53,172 nucleotides of DNA, taken from the NCBI GenBank assembly GCA_964587525.1, contig CAZPLZ010000001.1, positions 1 through 53,172 of the forward strand. Reading direction: 5' to 3'. The position numbers and the translations under genes were made by a program. This DNA comes from CAZPLZ01 sp964587525. GTDB lineage: Bacteria > Oederibacteriota > CAKKQC01. Below, in pieces: positions 47,001 to 53,172 of this stretch. The notes beneath the pieces were generated by a model, which worked only from the letters and a program-made list of their open reading frames with translations, did not search any database and was not told the origin of the DNA. The stretch's first letter is position 1. Every line of letters starts with the position of its first letter.

Positions 47001-47948
47001 ATGGCGAGGGCGTTGCGGATCGAGTTCCCCGGAGCTTTTTATCATGTGATCAATCGTGGCGTCGAACAACGGACGATCTTTGGTGATGAGAAAGATTACA
47101 AGTACTTCTTTGCACTCTGCCGGCGTCTGTATCCGCGATACAAAGTGACATTTCACAGTTACTGCTTGATGCCTAATCATTATCATTTGTTTCTTCAAAC
47201 ACCTCGCGGCCATCTACACCAGTTCATGCAGGATTTAAACAGCCAATACAGCCAGTATTACAACCGTCGACATCGTCGGGTGGGACCTTTGTTTCAAGGA
47301 CGTTATAGGGCGCTGTTGGTTGATACTAGAGAATACGCCTTGGATATTTCTCGGTATATCCATCTCAATCCAGTAAAGGCGGGGTTGGTCAAGCGACCTG
47401 AAGCGTATCACTGGTCCAGCTATGCCGCCTTCCTTGGTTTGCGGACCGCCGACACTTATCTGCACACCGGATTGTTGCTATCCCAGATTGGTGGGCGCGA
47501 TAGGAGCAATCGGGATTTGTTCCGGAAATTCACCATGGATGGGTTTGATAATAGCTTTGACCCTCTGGCTCGGGTCCAGGGTGGCGTCGTGATCGGTGGG
47601 GAGCAATTTCTCAAGTGGTTGAAAAAAGAGAAGGTTCCTCGTGGACAAGATGGGGCTGTGGCAAAATTGCGGGAGTTACAGAAGCCTCCCAGTGAAGTCA
47701 AAGAGGCGTTGGAGCGGCGGGTGAATACGGTTGTCAACGATCCAAAGCTGCAACGGAAACTTTTGCTCTACGGATTGAAGCGTTCGACCACGCTATCGCT
47801 GAAGGAGATATCCGAGCTCGTTGGAGCACGCAGCCCATTTGCTGTCGCACAGGTTATAAGACGACTGACACTGGAGAGACGAGAAGATCGGAGTTTAGAT
47901 AAACTCATGACACGACTGGAAAACGATTTTCGCAGCGGGAGATCATGA
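47001..47948 (+). CDS. REP-associated tyrosine transposase (Y1_Tnp, IS200-like)
   Basis: 315 residues. N-terminal Y1 HUH nuclease domain (1-150): MARALRIEFPGAFYHVINRG, HSYCLMPNHYHLFLQT with the metal histidines His60 and His62, FMQDLNSQYSQYYNRRH with the nucleophilic tyrosine (83-87), and YIHLNPVKAGLV. Residues 230-315 add a helical domain with a DnaA-like helix-turn-helix (LSLKEISELVGARSPFAVAQVIRRL). RAYTs with this tail are usually single-copy domesticated or REP-mobilising. No frameshift; probably intact. Confidence 0.93.
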   Translation: MARALRIEFPGAFYHVINRGVEQRTIFGDEKDYKYFFALCRRLYPRYKVTFHSYCLMPNHYHLFLQTPRGHLHQFMQDLNSQYSQYYNRRHRRVGPLFQGRYRALLVDTREYALDISRYIHLNPVKAGLVKRPEAYHWSSYAAFLGLRTADTYLHTGLLLSQIGGRDRSNRDLFRKFTMDGFDNSFDPLARVQGGVVIGGEQFLKWLKKEKVPRGQDGAVAKLRELQKPPSEVKEALERRVNTVVNDPKLQRKLLLYGLKRSTTLSLKEISELVGARSPFAVAQVIRRLTLERREDRSLDKLMTRLENDFRSGRS

Positions 47949-47968
47949 GCCATTCCGGACGCCAGAAA

Positions 47969-47991
47969 TGTCAAATGTCAAGCTCTGACCC
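47969..47991 (-). repeat. Right terminal inverted repeat of the RAYT element
   Basis: Perfect inverted copy of 46948-46970. It ends 9 bases before the TTG start of apgM at 48001, so the original ribosome site of apgM is not visible. Confidence 0.85.
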
Positions 47992-48000
47992 CTCTTTTCT

Positions 48001-49194
48001 TTGAAATACATCTTGATCGTCGGTGATGGCATGGCTGACCGGCCCGTGCCGGAGTTGAATGGGAAGACCCCCCTTGAGGTGGCTAACAAGCCGCACATGG
48101 ACTGGCTGGCGAAGGAGGGCCGCACCGGCATCCTGAAAACCTGCCCGCCTGGTTTCTCGCCGGGTACGGAGGTTTGCACCATGGCGCTGATGAGCTACAA
48201 CCCGGCGGAGCACTTTAAAGGCCGCGGTCCGCTCGAGGCGCTGGGGCGGGGAATCACGCTTAAGAAAAGTGAGGTGGCGTACCGGTGCAATCTGGTGACG
48301 GTGAAGGGTGACACCCTGGAGGACTACAGCGCGGGCCATATCACTGATGACGAGGCCAAGCCGCTCATCCAGATGTTGGACAAGCGGCTGGGCCTGGAAG
48401 AGATCCGGTTCCATCCTGGCGTGAGCTACCGGCACTTGATGGTGTGGCGAGGCGGGTCGGAGGACGTCAAGTCCACGCCGCCGCACAACATCGTGGGCCA
48501 GCCCTTCAAGGGGCACCTGCCGAGCGGCAAGGGGGAGACCAAGCTGCTCCAGCTCATGGAGGATTCCCGTGTGCTGCTGGAAGGTCACGAGGTCAACCGG
48601 GCCCGGCGCGCGAAGGGGTTGAAGTCTGCCAACATGATCTGGCTCTGGAGTCCCGGGCGCACGCCCGTGGTTCCCAGTTTTAAGGAGAAGTACGGGATCA
48701 CCGGCGGGGTTATCTCCGCGGTGGATGTGGTGCGGGGGATCGGGGTACTGGCGGGGCTCGAGATCATCAAGGTGCCGGGCGCCACGGGCTACTTTGATAC
48801 CAACTACAAAGGCAAGGGGGACGCCGCGGTCAAGGTGCTTAGGAATGCGGACTTTGTGTTCGTGCATGTGGAATCGCCCGACGAGGCGGGCCATCAGGGA
48901 CTGGTCCAGGAGAAGGTCAAGGCCATCGAGCAGATGGACGAGCACGTCGTGGGCACGATCCTGAAGGCCCAGCCCAAGCTCGGTGACCTCTCGATCCTTC
49001 TCATGCCTGACCATTCCACGCCGGTCACGGTGAAGATCCATGTGGATGATCCCGTGCCGGTGGTGCTGTATCGGACTCATGGCCGGGCTGATGCGGTGGA
49101 TCGCTACGACGAGACTGCAGTGCAGGCTGGCTCGCTCAAGGTGGCTGACGCGTGGAAGCTGCTCGACCTTTTCTTCGAGCGCCCAAAAACGTGA
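48001..49194 (+). CDS. apgM: 2,3-bisphosphoglycerate-independent phosphoglycerate mutase, ApgM (archaeal) type
   Basis: Alkaline-phosphatase-fold mutase, 397 residues. KYILIVGDGMADRPVPELNGKTPLE holds the metal Asp; then EVCTMALMSYNP (catalytic Ser/Thr region), FHPGVSYRHLMVW, VESPDEAGHQG and ILLMPDHSTPV (metal residues). Widely placed next to hom/lysC in several phyla; it may act as glycolytic mutase or, as some suggest, phosphotransfer to homoserine. Start TTG 48001: the peptide begins at the family start, but the upstream bases belong to the RAYT end. Confidence 0.93.
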   Translation: MKYILIVGDGMADRPVPELNGKTPLEVANKPHMDWLAKEGRTGILKTCPPGFSPGTEVCTMALMSYNPAEHFKGRGPLEALGRGITLKKSEVAYRCNLVTVKGDTLEDYSAGHITDDEAKPLIQMLDKRLGLEEIRFHPGVSYRHLMVWRGGSEDVKSTPPHNIVGQPFKGHLPSGKGETKLLQLMEDSRVLLEGHEVNRARRAKGLKSANMIWLWSPGRTPVVPSFKEKYGITGGVISAVDVVRGIGVLAGLEIIKVPGATGYFDTNYKGKGDAAVKVLRNADFVFVHVESPDEAGHQGLVQEKVKAIEQMDEHVVGTILKAQPKLGDLSILLMPDHSTPVTVKIHVDDPVPVVLYRTHGRADAVDRYDETAVQAGSLKVADAWKLLDLFFERPKT

Positions 49195-49205
49195 TACAGT
49201 ACAAC
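49195..49205 (+). promoter_or_regulatory. -10-like element before lysC
   Basis: TACAGT (49195-49200) and TACAAC (49200-49205) overlap; the latter ends 8 bases before the lysC ATG at 49214. No ribosome site is visible in the 19-base gap from apgM, so lysC may also be read from a leaderless transcript. Weak evidence. Confidence 0.3.
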
Positions 49206-49213
49206 TGATTTTC

Positions 49214-50587
49214 ATGCCGCTCATCGTGCAAAAGTATGGGGGCATCTCGGTCGCGGGGCCGGAACGTCTCAAAGCGGTGGCGGGCTTGGTCATCGCCCGA
49301 AAGCGGCAAGGTAACCGGATGCTGGTGGTTGTGTCCGCTCAAGGCGACACCACGGATGACCTGATCGAACGCGCCCGGCAGGTGACCTCGAAGCCGGACC
49401 CACGCGAGATGGACATGCTGCTCGCAACCGGGGAGCAGCAGTCCATTGCGCTCCTCGCGATGGCGATCAAGGCGCAGGGTGAGGAGGCGGTGTCGTTCAC
49501 GGGTGCGCAGGTGGGCATCGTTACGGATACGCGGCACACCAAAGCCCGGATCCTCAGCGTGAAGGCCGAACGGATCCGGAAGGCCCTGGCGCAAGGGAAG
49601 ATCGCCATCGCGGCGGGCTTTCAGGGTGAGAGCGCCAGCGAGGAGATCACCACCCTGGGCCGGGGGGGGTCTGATCTGACCGCGGTGGCGCTGGCGGCGG
49701 CGCTCAAGGCCAACATCTGCGAGTTTTACAAGGATGTGAAGGGGGTGCTGACCGCTGACCCGCGGATCGTGCCCGAGGCCCGGGTGTTGCCAGTCATCAC
49801 CTACGACGAGATGTTGGAGATGGCCAGCCTGGGGTCCCAGGTGCTCAACGCACGCTCGGTGGAGTACGCCAAGCGCTTCCGGGTGCCTCTTGTCGTGAAG
49901 TCTGCATTTGATAAGACCGGGGGAACGCTGATCGTGGAGGAGGAGCCGGGCATGGAAAAAGTGCTGGTGCGGGGGATCACGTACGCCAAGGCCGAAGCCA
50001 AGGTGACGGTGCTCGGGGTGCCCGACAAACCTGGGATCGCCGCGGAGCTGTTCCGCGCGCTGGCGGACGCGGACCTCAACATCGACACCATCATCCAGGA
50101 TGTGAGCGAGAGCGGCGTGACCAACATCTCGTTCACCGTGTCTCAGGGCGAGCTCGCACGCACCATGGATGTGGTGCGTGGGGCCGCGACCCGGCTTGGC
50201 GCCAAGGACGTGCAGGCTGATGAAAACGTGGGCAAGGTCTCCATCATCGGGGTGGGGATGCGCTCGCACTCTGGGGTCGCGGCCGCGATGTTCGAGGCGC
50301 TCGCCCAGGCGGGTGTTAATATCCAGATGATCTCCACTTCAGAAATCAAGATCTCCTGTGTGATTGAAAAGCCCCAGGTTGAGGAAGCGGTCAAAGTCCT
50401 GCACCGGCGGTTCCGCCTGGATAAGGACCAGGTTGAGCTCGGCAAACCGTTCCTGCTGGCGCCTGAAGAGGTGGGTGTCCGTGCAGGGGTGCGCCTGCGC
50501 CGAAGTCGCGCCCGCGGCCCGTCGCCCGCGCCGAAGTCGCGCCCGCGGGCGACGGGCCGCGGGCGACGGGCCGCGAAACGACGGTGA
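49214..50587 (+). CDS. lysC: Aspartate kinase with basic C-terminal tail
   Basis: First step of lysine/threonine/methionine synthesis. 457 residues from ATG 49214; the frame is open upstream but inside apgM. Kinase domain: IVQKYGGISVAGPERL (the family has KFGGTSV; Thr is Ile here), TGEQQSIALLAMAI, FQGESASEEITTLGRGGSD, EFYKDVKGVLTADPRI. Then two ACT domains (TVLGVPDKPGIAAELFRALADADLNID; GVGMRSHSGVAAAMFEALAQAGVNIQMIS) for feedback control. The last 45 or so residues are Arg/Pro-rich and come from the repeats at 50497-50574, longer than the usual 405-410. Confidence 0.95.
   Translation: MPLIVQKYGGISVAGPERLKAVAGLVIARKRQGNRMLVVVSAQGDTTDDLIERARQVTSKPDPREMDMLLATGEQQSIALLAMAIKAQGEEAVSFTGAQVGIVTDTRHTKARILSVKAERIRKALAQGKIAIAAGFQGESASEEITTLGRGGSDLTAVALAAALKANICEFYKDVKGVLTADPRIVPEARVLPVITYDEMLEMASLGSQVLNARSVEYAKRFRVPLVVKSAFDKTGGTLIVEEEPGMEKVLVRGITYAKAEAKVTVLGVPDKPGIAAELFRALADADLNIDTIIQDVSESGVTNISFTVSQGELARTMDVVRGAATRLGAKDVQADENVGKVSIIGVGMRSHSGVAAAMFEALAQAGVNIQMISTSEIKISCVIEKPQVEEAVKVLHRRFRLDKDQVELGKPFLLAPEEVGVRAGVRLRRSRARGPSPAPKSRPRATGRGRRAAKRR
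50497..50574 (+). repeat. GC-rich direct and inverted repeats encoding the LysC tail
   Basis: A 21-base unit (GCGCCGAAGT... to CCCGCGG) occurs at 50497-50517 and 50528-50548. GGGCGACGGGCCGC occurs twice (50547-50560, 50561-50574), and its reverse complement occurs at 50514-50527, so a long hairpin can form. All lie in frame within the lysC 3' end. Confidence 0.8.
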
Positions 50588-52164
50588 ATCGACCCTCCGT
50601 CACTCTCTACGACACCACCCTGCGGGATGGGACGCAGGGGGAGGGCGTGACCTTCTCGACCGCCGATAAGCTGCTCTTGGCTCAAAAACTCGACCAGCTT
50701 GGTATTCACTACATCGAGGGCGGCTTCCCGCACCCGACCAACCCGAAAGAAGTGGAGTTCTTCCGGGAGGCGCGCAAACTCAAACTCGCGAACGCCAAGC
50801 TGGTCACATTCGGCAGCACACGGCGTGCGCGGGTGACCGCTGAGGATGACGACGGGCTGAAGGCCCTGCTTGCGGCGCAGACCCGGGTGGTGGCGGTGGT
50901 CGGGAAGAGCTGGGATTTGCACGTGAAGCAGATCCTGCGCGTCAGCCCGGAAGAAAACCTGGCGATGATCAAGGAGTCGGTAAAATTTTTGAAAAAAGCC
51001 GGGCGCGAAGTGGTCTATGACGCGGAGCATTTTTTTGACGGGATGAAACAGAATCCCAAATACGCGCTGGCTACGCTGAAGGCCGCCGCCGATGCGGGGG
51101 CCGACTGGCTGATCCTGTGCGACACCAACGGCGGCACCCTGCCCTATGAGATCAAGGACATTCTGGAAGAGGTGAAGCCACGCCTGAAGAAACCGTTCGG
51201 GATTCACGCACACAACGACGCCGAGTGTGGCGTGGCGAACAGCGTGACCGCCGTACGGTTCGGCGCGACGCAGGTGCATGGCACCATCAATGGCTTCGGT
51301 GAGCGGTGCGGGAACGCCAACCTGTGCTCGATCATTCCGGATCTCAAGCTCAAGCTGGGCATCGACTGTGTGACCGACGCGCAACTGAAGACCCTGCGCG
51401 GGCTGTCCCTCTTCGTGTTCGAGTTGGCGACCAAACCGCCGCGGGACGAAGCGCCGTACACGGGCGCGAGCGCGTTCGCTCACAAGGGTGGCATCCATAT
51501 TAATGCGGTCCAGAAGAACCCCATCGCGTATGAGCACGTCAATCCGGAGGCGACCGGCAACCGGCGGCGTATCCTGGTCTCGGACCAGTCAGGTCTGGCC
51601 ACGGTGCGCTGGAAAGCCGAAGGGTACGGCCTCAAGCTGGACAAGGATGACGAGCGTGGCCGGAAAATCCTGGCGGAGCTGAAGCGGCTCGAGCAGGAGG
51701 GGTATCACTTCGAGGGCGCTGAGGCGTCATTTGAGCTGCTGGTCCAGCGGCTCACCAGCGGTTACCGACAACCCTTTGAGCTGGTGGATTTTCGGGTGGC
51801 GGTCCAGAAGCGGGCCGATGGCGCCACCGTGTCCGAGGCCACCCTCAAAGTCAAAGTGGACACTCAGGTGGAGCACACCGTGGCGGAGGGCGACGGTCCC
51901 GTGAACGCGCTGGACAAGGCGCTCCGCAAGGCTCTGGGGCGGTTCTATCCGGAACTCAAGGAGGTGCATTTGGCGGACTACAAGGTGCGCGTGATCGATC
52001 CACAGGCCTCCACCGCGGCTAAGGTGCGCGTGCAGATCGAGTCCACGGACGGCAAGGATGTCTGGTCCACGGTCGGGGTGTCCGAAAACATCATTGAAGC
52101 GAGCTGGCAGGCGCTGGCCGATAGTGTGGCCTACAAGCTGCTGGGCCGCCGCGGGAAGAAGTGA
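50584..52164 (+). CDS. cimA: Citramalate synthase
   Basis: Condenses pyruvate and acetyl-CoA to citramalate, giving 2-oxobutyrate for isoleucine without threonine. 526 residues. HMGL-like barrel: VTLYDTTLRDGTQGEGV, YIEGGFPHPTNPKE, ILCDTNGGTLPYEI, GIHAHNDAECGVANSV, GTINGFGERCGNANL; then the C-terminal LeuA-type regulatory domain (about 370-520). The pattern of the TLRDGTQGEG start and GGFP loop matches the CimA group. Start GTG 50584 overlaps the lysC stop. Confidence 0.92.
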   Translation: MNRPSVTLYDTTLRDGTQGEGVTFSTADKLLLAQKLDQLGIHYIEGGFPHPTNPKEVEFFREARKLKLANAKLVTFGSTRRARVTAEDDDGLKALLAAQTRVVAVVGKSWDLHVKQILRVSPEENLAMIKESVKFLKKAGREVVYDAEHFFDGMKQNPKYALATLKAAADAGADWLILCDTNGGTLPYEIKDILEEVKPRLKKPFGIHAHNDAECGVANSVTAVRFGATQVHGTINGFGERCGNANLCSIIPDLKLKLGIDCVTDAQLKTLRGLSLFVFELATKPPRDEAPYTGASAFAHKGGIHINAVQKNPIAYEHVNPEATGNRRRILVSDQSGLATVRWKAEGYGLKLDKDDERGRKILAELKRLEQEGYHFEGAEASFELLVQRLTSGYRQPFELVDFRVAVQKRADGATVSEATLKVKVDTQVEHTVAEGDGPVNALDKALRKALGRFYPELKEVHLADYKVRVIDPQASTAAKVRVQIESTDGKDVWSTVGVSENIIEASWQALADSVAYKLLGRRGKK

Positions 52165-52183
52165 GCGGAGATTAACGACGAAG

Positions 52184-53172
52184 ATGGAGGAGCACCCGTA
52201 CCGGGCAATTGACCGCAAGTGGCAGCGGTACTGGGCGGAGCAAGGGACGTTCCGCGCCAGGGAGTCAAGTGGCAAGCCGAAGTACTACGCCTTGAATATG
52301 TTTCCTTACCCGTCGGGAAGCGCCCTGCACATGGGGCACGTGCGCACCTACGTGATTGGGGAGATCCTGGCCCGGTTCAAGAGGATGCAGGGGTACAACG
52401 TGCTCTTTCCAATGGGCTGGGACGCGTTTGGCCTGCCTGCCGAGAATGCGGCGATCCAGCAGCATGTGCACCCCGCCGTCTGGACGGAGAGGAACATTCA
52501 GATCATGAAAGGGCAACTGCAAGAGCTGGGCATGGCCTACGACTGGAATCGCGAGATCTCAACCTGTGATCCGCAATACTACCGGTGGACACAGTGGATC
52601 TTTCTGAAGATGTTCGAGCGCGGTCTGGCGTACCGGAAGAAGGGGTCGCAGAATTGGTGTCGCGAATGCCAGACCGTCCTGGCGAACGAGGAAGTGGAAG
52701 ATGGCGCATGCTGGCGTTGCCATTCGGCGGTGGAGAGGAAAGAACTGGAGCAGTGGTTCCTGAAGATCACTGCTTACGCTGACCAGTTGCTGGAGGGCCT
52801 CAAGACGCTCAAGCAATGGCCGGATCGTGTGAAGGTGATGCAGGAGAATTGGATCGGGCGCAGTGAGGGGGCGCGGGTCGTGTTCAAGGAGAAGGAGAAC
52901 GGGATCGAAATGCCGGTGTTTACGACGCGCCCAGACACGTTGTTTGGCGTCACGTTCATGGTGATCGCGCCCGAACACCCGCTGGTGGCGCAACTGGTCG
53001 CCGGGACGGCGCAGGAGCGCGAGGTGTCCACGTACGTGGAGCGCGCCTGTGCCATGAGCGAGCGGGACCGGACCGGAGAGGATCGTGAGAAAACCGGCGT
53101 CCGGCTTGGACGGTTCGCCATCAACCCGGTCAATGGCGAAGAAGTTCCCCTGTTTGTGGCTGATTATGCGCT
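52184..53172 (+). CDS. leuS: Leucyl-tRNA synthetase, 3' end outside window
   Basis: Class I synthetase; 329 codons are visible from ATG 52184. RAIDRKWQRYWAEQGTF, the HIGH motif region MFPYPSGSALHMGHV, PMGWDAFGLPAENAA, a zinc finger with four cysteines (NWCRECQTVLA...GACWRCHSAV), and the start of the editing domain (FTTRPDTLFGVTFMV). The N-terminus is bacterial type. KMSKS lies beyond the window. It follows cimA by 19 bases. Confidence 0.97.
   Translation, partial: MEEHPYRAIDRKWQRYWAEQGTFRARESSGKPKYYALNMFPYPSGSALHMGHVRTYVIGEILARFKRMQGYNVLFPMGWDAFGLPAENAAIQQHVHPAVWTERNIQIMKGQLQELGMAYDWNREISTCDPQYYRWTQWIFLKMFERGLAYRKKGSQNWCRECQTVLANEEVEDGACWRCHSAVERKELEQWFLKITAYADQLLEGLKTLKQWPDRVKVMQENWIGRSEGARVVFKEKENGIEMPVFTTRPDTLFGVTFMVIAPEHPLVAQLVAGTAQEREVSTYVERACAMSERDRTGEDREKTGVRLGRFAINPVNGEEVPLFVADYA

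Larger units (their letters stand above)
46948..47991 (+). mobile_element. RAYT (REP-associated tyrosine transposase) element with 23-bp terminal inverted repeats
   Basis: A 1044-base unit inserted between thrC and apgM. The ends (46948-46970 and 47969-47991) are perfect 23-bp inverted repeats, starting GGGTCAGAGC and ending TTTGACA. Similarity continues imperfectly outward for about seven more bases. It carries one gene, a Y1 HUH transposase. No target duplication is visible, as expected for HUH single-strand transposition. Composition inside is more AT-rich than the flanking genes. Confidence 0.85.

Noticed and set aside
49040..49213. Longer lysC start
   Set aside because: It lies inside apgM; kinase homology begins at ATG 49214.
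49136..50269. 377-codon minus-strand ORF
   Set aside because: Antisense to lysC; composition typical of a high-GC shadow frame.
50497..50574. CRISPR-like direct repeats
   Set aside because: Only two short units, in a coding frame, with no regular spacers and no cas genes.

Overview
The window is about 53 kb of high-GC bacterial chromosome (roughly 60-65% G+C by eye) with dense, mostly operonic coding. It carries many conserved housekeeping genes separated by small accessory patches. The outer-membrane-type barrel proteins, lipoproteins and CsgG/TolB-like domains suggest a diderm (Gram-negative type) bacterium. No single gene fixes the taxon. The block aminotransferase-hom-thrC-apgM-lysC-cimA, the archaeal-type ApgM and the long acidic tail on ribosomal protein S2 would fit an uncultivated lineage such as Omnitrophota, Nitrospirota, Methylomirabilota or a deltaproteobacterial relative. 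This is inference and I cannot decide between them. I saw no rRNA, tRNA or CRISPR array.

Layout. 1-4.9 kb (+): the 3' part of an RNA uracil methyltransferase gene, a barrel plus FlgO/TolB-like envelope protein, a phosphohexomutase and a membrane-anchored alpha/beta hydrolase. 4.95-8.8 kb (-): thiG, mtnA and a class I purine nucleoside phosphorylase in one operon, then tsaD. 8.8-18.5 kb: two sets of sugar-related genes (a TIM-barrel isomerase; a complete ABC sugar importer; iolB with a 2-hydroxyacid dehydrogenase), a VapBC pair, a signal peptidase fused to an extra membrane domain, and a CDGSH gene split by a +1 frameshift. 18.5-26.8 kb (+): lepA-lepB-hemW, then rpsB-tsf-pyrH-frr-uppS-cdsA. 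26.8-33.4 kb: an accessory stretch with a secreted glycosidase-like protein, a relE-like relic, a lipoprotein/barrel fusion, MazEF, a secreted BNR-repeat protein, a PhyH dioxygenase and a second TIM-barrel isomerase. 33.4-43.2 kb (-): a disordered orphan, a bifunctional nuclease, secA, cspA, then TPR protein, small membrane protein, nrdR, a sigma-70 N-terminal-only protein, dnaG, a 3-methyladenine glycosylase and rpsU (the macromolecular synthesis operon). 43.2-53.2 kb (+): aminotransferase, hom and thrC, a 1.04-kb RAYT (REP-associated tyrosine transposase) element, then apgM, lysC, cimA and the 5' part of leuS.

How the genes fit together. The last block makes aspartate-family amino acids and 2-oxobutyrate for isoleucine (LysC, Hom, ThrC, CimA). 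rpsB to cdsA is the classic translation / nucleotide / lipid-carrier / phospholipid block. The rpsU-dnaG-sigma block couples translation, replication and transcription, but its sigma gene stops before the core-binding regions. The mtnA-phosphorylase pair looks like methylthioadenosine salvage.

The most unusual signals are: the sigma-70 gene truncated to regions 1.1-1.2; the CDGSH protein whose second motif lies one base out of frame; the RAYT element whose inverted repeat supplies the last codons of thrC and displaces the region upstream of apgM; and a recurring arrangement in which -10 elements sit 6-10 bases from the start codon (leaderless genes), several shared by divergent pairs.
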